In this document: positions 1 through 9,417 of the stretch, one piece after another
How the letters are laid out: the number at the start of each line of letters is the position of its first letter
How positions within the stretch are numbered: position 1 is the first letter of the stretch
Assembly: GCA_008375315.1 (NCBI GenBank)
Contig: CP032507.1
Coordinates: forward strand, 3,310,071-3,374,070
Reading direction: 5' to 3'
DNA length: 64,000 nt
Source: Ectothiorhodospiraceae bacterium BW-2
GTDB taxonomy: Bacteria; Pseudomonadota; Gammaproteobacteria; Thiohalomonadales; Thiohalomonadaceae
Translations under genes and position numbers: made by a program
Notes under the pieces: model-generated
Databases searched by the model: none
Told to the model about the DNA's origin: nothing
What the model saw: the letters and a program-made list of their open reading frames with translations, nothing else

Positions 1-18
1 ATGCGGCGCAACCGCTAA
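1..18 (+). CDS. possible 3' tail of an upstream gene
   Basis: The first 18 bases read as five sense codons (M-R-R-N-R) and a TAA stop just before the malQ ribosome binding site. This could be the end of an upstream co-directional gene, such as another glycogen gene, but six codons cannot identify it. The frame itself is unproven. Confidence 0.25.
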   Translation: MRRNR

Positions 19-33
19 ATGATAGGAGCCCCT

Positions 34-1401
34 ATGTCCCCATCCGCTCCCTTAACTCGCCGTCGAGCCGGTGTACTCCTCCACCCCACCTCCCTCCCCT
101 CGGGGACATTGGCCGACACTCAGCGCTGGCTCGACTTTATGGCCGCTGCCCACCTAGGGGTCTGGCAGATGCTACCGCTCGGTATTCCGCAACACGGCCT
201 CTCCCCCTATCAGTGCCTCTCTGCCTTTGCGGTTAACCCTAAGCTCTACCCCGCTATCGCCCCCCTACCGCAGGGGGAGCCACTACCAGAAGAGTTTCAC
301 ACCTTCTGCCAACGGCACCACTACTGGCTCGATGACTACGCCCTGTTCGCCCTAACCAAACAGCAGCGCCAGCAGCAGCCGTGGTACCAGTGGCCCCCCG
401 AGCTGCGTGATCGCGAACCCGCTACCCTACACCTGCTCACCGAGCGCCATCAGGATGCCCTGATCCGGCTAAAATGGGAGCAGTTTCAGCTCCATCAGCA
501 GTGGCAACAGCTGCGTGCCGAAGCGCAGCAGCGCGATATTCTACTCTTTGGCGATATGCCGATCTTTGTTGCCCACGACAGTGTCGATGTCTGGGCTCAT
601 CGCGATGAGTTTCTACTCGATAGAGACGGGATGCCGAGCGTAGTCACCGGCGTCCCCCCCGACTACTTCTCTGTCACCGGTCAGCGCTGGGGTAACCCCC
701 ACTTTAACTGGGAGGCGATGCGTGATAACCGCTTTCACTGGTGGCGGCAACGGATCCATACCCAACTCGACTGGTTCGATATCGTCCGTATCGACCACTT
801 TCGGGGGCTGGAGGCGGTCTGGGTGATCGATGCTAACTGTGATACTGCCATTGATGGCTACTGGCAGCCAGTACCTGGCGATGAGATGCTACAGCAGATA
901 CTGAACGATCTAGGCGATAATCCCCCCCTAGTGGCCGAAGATCTAGGGGTCATTACTGATAAAGTTCGCGCCCTGAAAGAGCAGTTTCAGCTACCGGGAA
1001 TGTCGGTACTACAGTTCAGTTTTGATGCGTTTGAGGATAATCCCCATAAACCGCCTAACATTCCTGTCAATGCCACCGCCTACACCGGCACCCACGATAA
1101 CGATACGACCCGAGGCTGGTTTGATACCCTTGATGGGGCAACCCAGAACCACATTCGGGAGAACTTGGCGATGAGCGACGGGGACGATATTGTCACCGCC
1201 CTCATCACCACCACTCTCAATACCGCCGCCACGCTAGCTATCGTGCCGATGCAGGACTGGCTTGGACTCGGCTCCGAGGCACGAATGAACACCCCCGGCA
1301 CCACCGAGAATAACTGGCGTTGGCACCTGCATGATAGTCAGCTTACCCCCGAGCTGAGCCAATGGATTGCAACACAGATTGAGAAGAGCCACAGAGGATA
1401 G
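34..1401 (+). CDS. malQ: 4-alpha-glucanotransferase (amylomaltase, GH77)
   Basis: Cytoplasmic amylomaltase that transfers 4-alpha-glucan segments between maltodextrins; here it probably processes the oligosaccharides released by glycogen phosphorylase. The N-terminus has the GH77 signature GVLLHPTSLPS. Three catalytic acid regions are visible: Asp in VRIDHFRGLEAVW, Glu in LVAEDLGVI and Asp in TGTHDNDTTRGW. The ATG at 34 is preferred over the ATG at 19 because TAGGAGC sits just upstream of it, giving 455 residues, compact for the family. It is the first gene of malQ-glgB-glgA-glgP, with 8 bases to glgB. Confidence 0.95.
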   Translation: MSPSAPLTRRRAGVLLHPTSLPSGTLADTQRWLDFMAAAHLGVWQMLPLGIPQHGLSPYQCLSAFAVNPKLYPAIAPLPQGEPLPEEFHTFCQRHHYWLDDYALFALTKQQRQQQPWYQWPPELRDREPATLHLLTERHQDALIRLKWEQFQLHQQWQQLRAEAQQRDILLFGDMPIFVAHDSVDVWAHRDEFLLDRDGMPSVVTGVPPDYFSVTGQRWGNPHFNWEAMRDNRFHWWRQRIHTQLDWFDIVRIDHFRGLEAVWVIDANCDTAIDGYWQPVPGDEMLQQILNDLGDNPPLVAEDLGVITDKVRALKEQFQLPGMSVLQFSFDAFEDNPHKPPNIPVNATAYTGTHDNDTTRGWFDTLDGATQNHIRENLAMSDGDDIVTALITTTLNTAATLAIVPMQDWLGLGSEARMNTPGTTENNWRWHLHDSQLTPELSQWIATQIEKSHRG

Positions 1402-1409
1402 GTAACCCC

Positions 1410-3581
1410 ATGCATACTGACGATATTCAGCGCCTGCAACACGGCACCCACCACGACCCCTTCGCGATTTTGGGCAAACACCCCCATCGCAATGGCATCG
1501 CCTATCGCGCCTTTATGCCCGAGGCGGAGCGGGTCATTTTAGAGGATGTCGGGCCGATGAAACGGATTGAGCATAGCGATCTGTTTGAGATCGTCATCCC
1601 CTCTCGACAAGCACGCCAAATCCCCCTCCACTACCAGCTCCACTGGCAGCCGAAGGGGGAGAAGGCCTCTGTTCGTCATACCACCCTCTCCCCCTACAGC
1701 TTTGCGCCTCAATTAGGCGAGATGGATCTCTACCTCTTCGGTGAAGGTAAACATCGCAAATTGTGGCAAGTCATGGGGAGCCACCTAACCACGATTGATG
1801 AGATAGCTGGAGTCCTCTTTAGCGTCTGGGCACCAGGGGTGATCCGCGTCAGTGTGGTAGGCGATTTTAATAACTGGAACGGTCTGCGCCACCCGATGCG
1901 CAACCGTGGCAGCTCTGGGGTATGGGAGCTATTTATTCCCGGGCTCCACGCCGAAGATGCCTACAAATATGAGATTCGCACCACCGCTGGCCAACTGCTG
2001 CTAAAGACCGATCCCTTTGCCCAACGCTTAGGGGTTCGTCCCGAGACCACCACCTTAGTGACCCCCGAACCGGCCTACCGTTGGCAAGATCAGAGATGGC
2101 TCACTCAGCGCTCACAGTGGGAGTGGCAACATAGCCCGATAGCGATCTACGAAATCCACCCTAGCTCTTGGAAGCGCCACAACGATGGCTCTTTCTACAG
2201 CTATCGCGAACTGGCCGATAGCCTCATTCCCTATGTCAGTCAGCTCGGCTATACCCATATCGAGCTGTTACCAATTATGGAGCACCCGCTAGATGAGTCG
2301 TGGGGCTATCAGGTGTCGGGCTACTATGCGGCCACCTCCCGTTTTGGCTCCCCCGATGATCTGCGCTACTTCATCGATCAGTGCCATCAGGCCGATATCG
2401 GCGTGCTGCTAGATTGGGTTCCGGCCCACTTTCCGCGTGATGAGTGGGCGCTAGCCCGCTTTACCGGCGAGGCGACCTATGAGTATGGCGACCCACATAA
2501 GGGCGAACATCAGGACTGGGGCACGCTCATCTTCAACTACGGCCGTCACGAGGTACGCAACTTTCTGATTGCCAATGCGCTCTTCTGGATTGATCAGTTC
2601 CATATCGACGGCCTACGAGTCGATGCCGTCGCCTCCATGCTCTATCTCGACTACTCTCGCGATGAGGGGCAGTGGACACCTAACCGTTTCGGAGGGCGAG
2701 AACATCTGGAGGCGATCGACTTTCTGCGCGAAATGAACGAACTGGTTCATGAGATCTACCCCGGTGTCATTACCATCGCCGAAGAGTCAACCGCTTGGCC
2801 GATGGTCTCTCGTCCAACCTATATGGGGGGGCTCGGCTTCTCTATTAAATGGAATATGGGCTGGATGCACGACACCTTAAGCTACTTTCAAGAAGATCCC
2901 ATCTATCGCAAATATCACCATGATCGCCTCACCTTCAGCCAGCTCTACGCTTGGAGCGAAAACTTTATCCTCCCCTTTTCGCACGATGAGGTAGTCCACC
3001 TAAAGAGGAGCATGCTCGATAAGATGCCGGGCGATCTATGGCAACGATTTGCCAACCTACGCCTCCTCTACAGCTATCAATATATGCATCCGGGCAAAAA
3101 GCTGCTCTTTATGGGGGGGGAGCTAGGGCAGTGGGTCGAGTGGGATGCGAAGCAGCAGCTACAGTGGGAGCTGTTAAACTACCCCACCCATCGTGGCGTG
3201 CAGCAGCTCATTCAGGACTTAAACCGCCTCTACCGTGACCATCCGGCGCTCTACCACTTCGACTTCGATTTTCAGGGGTTTGACTGGATCGACTGCCACG
3301 ATAGCGAACAGTCGGTCATCAGCTTCTTCCGCTCAGCACCGACCGAAAAGCTGGTCTGTGTCGTCAACTTCACCCCAGTACCACGAGACCACTATCGCAT
3401 CGGCGTTCCAGCCTGTGGCCACTATGCCGAAATCTTTAATAGCGACTCGGCCCACTACGGCGGCTCCAATTTGGGTAATCAGGGGGATATTGAGGCAACA
3501 GAGACCCCCTGGATGGGTATGCCCCACTCGATAGAGCTGACGATACCGCCACTAGCGGCACTCATCCTCAAAGGGCGTTGA
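1410..3581 (+). CDS. glgB: 1,4-alpha-glucan branching enzyme
   Basis: Introduces alpha-1,6 branches into glycogen (GH13). The 723 residues match the usual length of bacterial GlgB. An N-terminal carbohydrate-binding region and an Ig-like CBM48 domain (around residues 120-210, VWAPGVIRVSVVGDFNNW) precede the catalytic barrel. Catalytic regions seen are the Asp nucleophile in GLRVDAVASMLYLDYSR, Glu in TIAEESTAWP and Asp in FSHDEVVH. The stop lies 2 bases before the glgA ATG, which suggests translational coupling. No frameshift or missing catalytic residue was seen. Confidence 0.97.
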   Translation: MHTDDIQRLQHGTHHDPFAILGKHPHRNGIAYRAFMPEAERVILEDVGPMKRIEHSDLFEIVIPSRQARQIPLHYQLHWQPKGEKASVRHTTLSPYSFAPQLGEMDLYLFGEGKHRKLWQVMGSHLTTIDEIAGVLFSVWAPGVIRVSVVGDFNNWNGLRHPMRNRGSSGVWELFIPGLHAEDAYKYEIRTTAGQLLLKTDPFAQRLGVRPETTTLVTPEPAYRWQDQRWLTQRSQWEWQHSPIAIYEIHPSSWKRHNDGSFYSYRELADSLIPYVSQLGYTHIELLPIMEHPLDESWGYQVSGYYAATSRFGSPDDLRYFIDQCHQADIGVLLDWVPAHFPRDEWALARFTGEATYEYGDPHKGEHQDWGTLIFNYGRHEVRNFLIANALFWIDQFHIDGLRVDAVASMLYLDYSRDEGQWTPNRFGGREHLEAIDFLREMNELVHEIYPGVITIAEESTAWPMVSRPTYMGGLGFSIKWNMGWMHDTLSYFQEDPIYRKYHHDRLTFSQLYAWSENFILPFSHDEVVHLKRSMLDKMPGDLWQRFANLRLLYSYQYMHPGKKLLFMGGELGQWVEWDAKQQLQWELLNYPTHRGVQQLIQDLNRLYRDHPALYHFDFDFQGFDWIDCHDSEQSVISFFRSAPTEKLVCVVNFTPVPRDHYRIGVPACGHYAEIFNSDSAHYGGSNLGNQGDIEATETPWMGMPHSIELTIPPLAALILKGR

Positions 3582-3583
3582 CC

Positions 3584-5056
3584 ATGAATATTCTATTTGC
3601 CGCGAGCGAAGCCTATCCACTGATTAAAACCGGGGGCTTGGCTGATGTTCTCTACGGACTACCACTGGCCCTACAGCAGTTAGGGCACGATGTGCGACTG
3701 GTGCTCCCCGCCTATCGTGAGGTGCTGCACCAATGCGATCAGCTTAAAATTGTCGGTTGGATGGATCTCGATAGCCCCGATGGGCGTCTGAGTGTACGCA
3801 TCTTCGAGGCCAAAACGGAACGGTTTAACCTGCCACTCTTTTTAGTCGATATTCCAGCGCTGTTTGATCGCCCAGGTAACCCCTACCTTAACCCGATGGG
3901 TGAGAACTGGCCCGATAACGGCAAACGCTTTGCCATTTTTAGTAGAGCAGTGGCCGAGCTAGCTCTGAACCACGCCCACCTAAGCTGGTGTGCCGATATT
4001 GTACATGCCCACGACTGGCAGACCGGACTTATCCCCGCCTATCTATCGCAGCGCCCCTACTCTCCCCCTTCGGTATTTACTATCCATAACCTCTCCTATG
4101 CCGGTATCTTCTCCCGTCTTGAGTACGATACGCTGCAACTGCCGTGGGAGTGGTGGCATCCGGACGGGGTCGAATTTTATGGCAACTTCTCCATGCTCAA
4201 AGCGGGGATTGTCTTTGCTAACCGAGTGACGACCGTCAGCCCAAGTTATGCTCGCGAGGTGACATCTTCCCACCACGGCTACGGCTTTGAGGGGCTGTTT
4301 CGCGCCATCGACCACAAATTTAGCGGCATTTTAAACGGCATCGATAGCTCGGTATGGAACCCGGAGGGCGATCCATACCTCACCACCCGCTACTCGCTAA
4401 ACCACCACTATCTAGCCGGCAAGCGAGCGAATAAAGAGGAGCTACTGCACCTATTTAACCTCACTGTCGATGAGGAGCGGATGCGCTCACCACTGTTTGG
4501 CTTTATCGGCCGCATGGTCTCACAAAAGGGGATTGATCTCATCGCCACCGCGATTCCCCGTATTTTAGGCCACCATAAAGCGACCTTTATTCTACTCGGC
4601 ACCGGCGAGCACCACTATCAGGCCGAACTACAGGCGCTCGCGAACCTCTATCCCGGTCAAGTCGCACTCCACTTCGGCTACTCCGAAGAGCTCGCCCACC
4701 GTATTGAGGCGGGCTGTGACGCCTTTCTAATGCCCTCCCGTTTTGAGCCTTGTGGTCTAAATCAGCTCTACAGCCTCGCCTATGGCACCCCGCCGATTGT
4801 CCACGCCGTCGGCGGACTAGCCGACTCGATCGTCGATGCCACCTTAGATCACCTAACCACCAAGACCGCCAACGGCTTCTGCTTCTATCAGCCGACCACC
4901 GACTCGCTGCTCGGCGCTATCTACCGAGCGATAGATATCTACCAAAATCATCCCGCTCAGTGGCGACAGCTAATACGCACCGGCATGGCGCACCAGTTCG
5001 ATTGGCACCATAGCGCGTTACACTATCAAGCGCTCTATGAGTTGATTAAATTATAG
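3584..5056 (+). CDS. glgA: glycogen synthase (ADP-glucose, GT5)
   Basis: Extends alpha-1,4-glucan chains from ADP-glucose. The N-terminus MNILFAASEAYPLIKTGGLA carries the GT5 KTGGLADV sugar-nucleotide loop, and the C-terminal Rossmann half contains FIGRMVSQKGIDL and the RFEPCGLNQLY active-site motif. The ATG at 3584 is chosen over an in-frame TTG six bases upstream because family members begin with MNILF-type sequence. The result is 490 residues, close to the usual 475-500. No glgC (ADP-glucose pyrophosphorylase) is in the window; it may lie upstream. Confidence 0.97.
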   Translation: MNILFAASEAYPLIKTGGLADVLYGLPLALQQLGHDVRLVLPAYREVLHQCDQLKIVGWMDLDSPDGRLSVRIFEAKTERFNLPLFLVDIPALFDRPGNPYLNPMGENWPDNGKRFAIFSRAVAELALNHAHLSWCADIVHAHDWQTGLIPAYLSQRPYSPPSVFTIHNLSYAGIFSRLEYDTLQLPWEWWHPDGVEFYGNFSMLKAGIVFANRVTTVSPSYAREVTSSHHGYGFEGLFRAIDHKFSGILNGIDSSVWNPEGDPYLTTRYSLNHHYLAGKRANKEELLHLFNLTVDEERMRSPLFGFIGRMVSQKGIDLIATAIPRILGHHKATFILLGTGEHHYQAELQALANLYPGQVALHFGYSEELAHRIEAGCDAFLMPSRFEPCGLNQLYSLAYGTPPIVHAVGGLADSIVDATLDHLTTKTANGFCFYQPTTDSLLGAIYRAIDIYQNHPAQWRQLIRTGMAHQFDWHHSALHYQALYELIKL

Positions 5057-5089
5057 ACCCCCCTCTATTTTCAACTACAGGATACTTCC

Positions 5090-7582
5090 ATGAAAGAAAC
5101 CTCAACCACTGATGTCTGTCTGCTACCCAATATTCCCGACATTAATAACGATCCCTTGGCGCTCTCGCAAGATTTTCAGCGCTACCTAATGCACCACCTA
5201 GGCCGTTTTCAGGGCTGCAACCCCTACTTTCTCTACTACGCCCTCTCGCTCGCCATTCGGGATCGGGTGATGGAGAACTGGCGCGAAACATGGTTACGAG
5301 ACTCCCGACCTAATACCCGCCGCGCCTACTATCTATCGTTAGAGTTTCTGATTGGCCGCTCACTAGCTAACCACCTGCTCAATCTCGATCTAAAACAGCC
5401 GACTGAGGTGGCGATGCAGCAGTTCTCGCTGGCGATGGAAGATCTTATCGAACAGGAGCATGACGCCGGTCTCGGTAACGGTGGTCTAGGACGGCTAGCC
5501 GCCTGCTTTATGGATAGCTGTGCTACTTTAAACCTACCGGTGCTCGGATACGGTATCCGTTATGAGTACGGCATGTTCCGCCAACATATCGAAAATGGCT
5601 ATCAGGTCGAAAACCCCGATCACTGGCTAGTCGATGGCAACCCATGGGAGCTAGAGCGGCACGAATATGCCCAAACCGTCCACTTCGGCGGCTACACCGA
5701 ACACTTTATCTGCCCCGATGGACGCCACCGCAGCCGCTGGATTAGCTCCGAACAGGTGTTGGCCATCCCCTACGATGTTCCGGTATCGGGCTACAACAAC
5801 GGTCGCGTTAACACTCTGCGGCTATGGAAATCGACCGCCACCAACGAGTTCAACCTAGATGAGTTTAATGCTGGCGACTACGCCGAATCGGTGGCTACCA
5901 AAAATACCGCCGAACACATCTCAATGGTACTCTATCCGAACGATAGTAACGAAAACGGCAAGGAGCTGCGTCTAAAGCAGCAGTACTTCCTCGCCTCGGC
6001 CAGTTTACAAGATATTTTAGAGCGCTGGATCGATCTACACGGGGTCGATTTTAGCCAATTTGCCGCCCAAAATGTCTTTCAAATGAACGATACCCACCCC
6101 ACCATTGCCGTTGCCGAGCTGATGCGACTATTAATGGATGACTATAGGCTAAGCTGGGATAGCGCATGGAAAATCACCACCCAAACCATGGCCTATACCA
6201 ACCACACCCTACTCCCAGAGGCGCTAGAGCGCTGGCCGGTCCCCCTATTTGAGCGCCTCCTGCCGCGCCTATTGGAGATTATTTACGATATTAACGCCCG
6301 TTTTATGGATATCGTCTCCTGTCGCTGGCCTGGCGATACGGCTCGACTACGGCGGATGTCGATTATTGAGGAGGGGCCGGTTAAGCAGATTCGTATGGCC
6401 TACCTCGCCATCGTTAGCAGCTTTTCCGTCAACGGCGTTGCCGCACTCCACTCTAATCTGCTGCAACAGGGGCTATTTGCCGACTTCTACGCCCTATGGC
6501 CGGAAAAGTTTAACAACAAAACCAACGGGGTCACCCCTAGGCGCTGGATCGCCCACGCCAACCCCGCCATGAGCCGCCTGATTAGCCAAAAGATCGGTCA
6601 TAGCTGGATTGGTGATCTCAGCCAAATTGAGCAGCTCAAACCCTTCGCTAAAGGCAAAAAGAACCAACCTTTTCATAAAGCGTGGGCTAAAGCTAAGCTG
6701 GAGAATAAAGAGCGCCTCGCCGCCATCGTAGAGCGGGAGTGTGGTATCCGTTTCGATACCGAATCGATGTTTGATGTACAGGTCAAACGCATTCATGAGT
6801 ATAAACGCCAACTGCTCAATATCCTGCATGTTATCCACCTCTACCGCCGCCTTAAGAGCGGTGATTGCCACAACTGGACTAACCGCGCGGTACTGATTGG
6901 TGGCAAGGCTGCTCCCGGCTATATGATGGCCAAGCAGATTATTAAGTTAATCAATAATGTTGCCCATGTGGTGAACCACGACTCCGACATTGGCAACAGA
7001 CTGAAAGTCGCCTTCTTCCCCAACTACAGCGTCTCGGCGATGGAGATTATCGCCCCCGGTACCGATCTCTCCGAGCAGATATCAACGGCAGGCAAAGAGG
7101 CCTCCGGCACCGGCAATATGAAGTTCATGATGAACGGGGCGTTAACCATCGGCACCTACGATGGGGCCAATATCGAAATTTTAGAGGCTGTCGGGGCGGA
7201 GAACTTCTTCCTCTTTGGGCTTAAAGCGGACGAAGTCTCAGATCTGCGCCAACACTACCGGCCCCAAAGCTATATCGATAATGACACCCATCTGCAAGCG
7301 GTGATGCAGCTATTAACCTCCGGCCACTTTAACCGCCATGAACCCGGCCTATTCGATGATATTATTCGTGCCCTGCTCAACCCACACGATCCTTGGCTGA
7401 CCTTGGCCGACTTCAGCAGCTATGTCACTGCCCAACAGCAGGCGGCTGAGGCGTATCAGGATCAGAGTCGCTGGATTAAGATGAGTATTCTCAATAGCGC
7501 CAGTAGCGGCTTCTTCTCCACAGATCGAACCATTAGTCACTATAACAACGATATCTGGAAACTGACCCCGATCACCGCCTAG
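5090..7582 (+). CDS. glgP: glycogen/maltodextrin phosphorylase
   Basis: PLP-dependent GT35 enzyme that releases glucose-1-phosphate from alpha-glucans. It has 830 residues, typical of GlgP/MalP. Visible family landmarks are EHDAGLGNGGLGRLAACFMD, the FQMNDTHPTIAV region, VKRIHEYKRQLLN, and the PLP-lysine motif ASGTGNMKFMMNG. GlgP and MalP cannot be separated by eye; glgA next door favours GlgP. AGGATACTTCC before the ATG supplies the ribosome binding site. The operon pairs synthesis (glgB, glgA) with breakdown (glgP, malQ), so transcription alone is unlikely to set the direction of flux. Confidence 0.96.
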   Translation: MKETSTTDVCLLPNIPDINNDPLALSQDFQRYLMHHLGRFQGCNPYFLYYALSLAIRDRVMENWRETWLRDSRPNTRRAYYLSLEFLIGRSLANHLLNLDLKQPTEVAMQQFSLAMEDLIEQEHDAGLGNGGLGRLAACFMDSCATLNLPVLGYGIRYEYGMFRQHIENGYQVENPDHWLVDGNPWELERHEYAQTVHFGGYTEHFICPDGRHRSRWISSEQVLAIPYDVPVSGYNNGRVNTLRLWKSTATNEFNLDEFNAGDYAESVATKNTAEHISMVLYPNDSNENGKELRLKQQYFLASASLQDILERWIDLHGVDFSQFAAQNVFQMNDTHPTIAVAELMRLLMDDYRLSWDSAWKITTQTMAYTNHTLLPEALERWPVPLFERLLPRLLEIIYDINARFMDIVSCRWPGDTARLRRMSIIEEGPVKQIRMAYLAIVSSFSVNGVAALHSNLLQQGLFADFYALWPEKFNNKTNGVTPRRWIAHANPAMSRLISQKIGHSWIGDLSQIEQLKPFAKGKKNQPFHKAWAKAKLENKERLAAIVERECGIRFDTESMFDVQVKRIHEYKRQLLNILHVIHLYRRLKSGDCHNWTNRAVLIGGKAAPGYMMAKQIIKLINNVAHVVNHDSDIGNRLKVAFFPNYSVSAMEIIAPGTDLSEQISTAGKEASGTGNMKFMMNGALTIGTYDGANIEILEAVGAENFFLFGLKADEVSDLRQHYRPQSYIDNDTHLQAVMQLLTSGHFNRHEPGLFDDIIRALLNPHDPWLTLADFSSYVTAQQQAAEAYQDQSRWIKMSILNSASSGFFSTDRTISHYNNDIWKLTPITA

Positions 7583-7605
7583 CTTCACGATACGATATAC
7601 GATAA

Positions 7606-7613
7606 CAGAGGTG
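7606..7613 (+). promoter_or_regulatory. strong Shine-Dalgarno-like site overlapping the recJ GTG
   Basis: AGAGGTGA closely matches the anti-Shine-Dalgarno complement but overlaps the first in-frame GTG (7611). Placed normally it would serve an in-frame CTG at 7620, six bases downstream. The true recJ start may therefore be a rare CTG, three codons later than annotated. Confidence 0.35.
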
Positions 7614-9407
7614 ACCCCACTGCCGCTGCAGATCCACAATGGCCGCTGGCTAAGCCACCTGAGGCGGCGTGCGGTTACCGAAGAGGAGCTTGCCGCCTTT
7701 ACCAGCGGCGAGGTAAAACTCTCGCCCACCGCTGCCCGAATCGCCGCTAGCCGCACGCGGGGCAGCGCTGCCGTTTCGACGCTATTTGCCACCGCAGCCG
7801 ATCTAACCCATCCCGATCAGCTCCCCGATGCCCTACTAGCCGCCCAGCGCATGGTTAGGGCGTTAGCTGATCGCGAAATCATCGCCTTAGTCTCCGACTC
7901 CGACACCGATGGTCTCACCAGTCACGCCCTGTCGCGACTGATCCTAGAGCAGCAGTTCAACACAGCGCCAGCACAGCTAATCTCAGAGATCGGCCATAAA
8001 ATCAATGATGGTTACGGATTGTCAGATAACCTCTGCCAGCGACTACTACAGCGCACTCCCCGACCCACTTTAGTCATCACCATGGATTGCGGTTCAAGCG
8101 ATGAGGCTCGCATTGCGCAGTTAAAAGAGGCCGGTATCGATGTCATCGTCACCGACCACCATGAACTACCGCAAGCGAGCCCCCCCCCTTCCGCCTTGGC
8201 CACCCTCTCCCCAATTAGAGCCGACAGCGGCTATGGCGATCCGACCATTGCCGGCTGTATGGTTGCTTGGCTCTTCTGGTGTCAAGTTCGAGTGGCGCTC
8301 ATTGAATCGAACCGACTACCCGCATCAGCCCCGAAGCTAAGCCGCTATCTCGACTTTGTCGCCTTAGGTACCGTTGCCGACTGTGTTACCCTAGCCCACA
8401 GCCACAATAATCGCGCCGTGGTAAAGCTGGGATTAGAGATCATTAATCGCTCTAACCATCCAGCCTGGCAAATTGTACGGCAGGAGGCCGGCAGTCATGG
8501 CACGATTAACGCCTCAGCTCTAGCCTTTGATGTCGCCCCACGCATTAACGGTGCCTCACGCATGGCAACCCCTTGGCCGGCACTCAAATTTCTGCTAACC
8601 CCCAACCACAGTGAGGCAGAACAGCTCTGGCTTGAGATCAGTGGTTACAACCAGCAGCGCAAACAGGTACAGCAGCAGATGGTACAGCAGGCGATGGCCC
8701 AGATCCGCCTAATCGACTTCAGGTACCAATATGGCCTAGCCCTCTACCTAGCAGAGGGCCACCCCGGTGTTCAGGGGATTGTTGCTAGCCGCCTCCTAGA
8801 GCGCAGCGGTATGCCGGTCGCCTGTATGACCCCCCACCGCCACGACGAACAGCTACTCTCCGGCTCAATGCGCAGTCTCGACACTGTTCACGCCCGCAAG
8901 GTACTACAGCACTGTTTTGACACCATCCCCGACTGCGGTCCTGGGTATGGGGGCCACGCCGCCGCCGGTGGTTTCACCCTCTATCGAGACAAGCTGCCAC
9001 AATTTATCCACCACTTCTGCGCCGCAATCGAGCAGCAGCATCCTCAACCGTTTGAACCTGTGATCTATAGTGATGGAGAGCTCGCGACCGAGCTGCTCTC
9101 CCTAGATCTGGTAACAGAGTTAGAGCGACTCGAACCGTTCGGACGCCAATTTCCAGCGGCCGCCTTTGAGGCGATCTTTACTATTGAGCGGCTCTTTCAC
9201 ATGGGAAAAAATGGTGAACACCTGCGTCTGGAGCTCACCGCCTGCCACCACAGATTTAACGCTGTCTGGTTTTTTGCACTCGATCCGCTCGGCAATACCC
9301 CAGTGGTGCAGGGCCAAAGCTACCGCTTTCTCTTTACCCCGATAAGAAACGACTACCGAGGGATGGAGGCGCTACAGCTAAGGGTTACTGGCATCATTAC
9401 CGTTTAA
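7611..9407 (+). CDS. recJ: single-stranded-DNA-specific exonuclease RecJ-like (DHH family)
   Basis: Predicted 5'-3' single-strand DNA exonuclease in recombination and mismatch repair. DHH motifs appear in order: motif I as SDSDTDGLTSHAL (aspartates kept, though not the usual DYDADG), motif II as VITMDCGSSDEA, motif III as VIVTDHHELP, and the DHHA1 motif GYGGHAAAGGF near residue 450. An OB-like C-terminal region follows. The 598 residues fit RecJ (about 575). It is more divergent than textbook RecJ, so a RecJ-like paralogue is possible. The start is uncertain (GTG 7611 or CTG 7620). It faces parE, with 10 bases between the stops. Confidence 0.82.
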   Translation: MTPLPLQIHNGRWLSHLRRRAVTEEELAAFTSGEVKLSPTAARIAASRTRGSAAVSTLFATAADLTHPDQLPDALLAAQRMVRALADREIIALVSDSDTDGLTSHALSRLILEQQFNTAPAQLISEIGHKINDGYGLSDNLCQRLLQRTPRPTLVITMDCGSSDEARIAQLKEAGIDVIVTDHHELPQASPPPSALATLSPIRADSGYGDPTIAGCMVAWLFWCQVRVALIESNRLPASAPKLSRYLDFVALGTVADCVTLAHSHNNRAVVKLGLEIINRSNHPAWQIVRQEAGSHGTINASALAFDVAPRINGASRMATPWPALKFLLTPNHSEAEQLWLEISGYNQQRKQVQQQMVQQAMAQIRLIDFRYQYGLALYLAEGHPGVQGIVASRLLERSGMPVACMTPHRHDEQLLSGSMRSLDTVHARKVLQHCFDTIPDCGPGYGGHAAAGGFTLYRDKLPQFIHHFCAAIEQQHPQPFEPVIYSDGELATELLSLDLVTELERLEPFGRQFPAAAFEAIFTIERLFHMGKNGEHLRLELTACHHRFNAVWFFALDPLGNTPVVQGQSYRFLFTPIRNDYRGMEALQLRVTGIITV

Positions 9408-9417
9408 CCGCTCCCTT

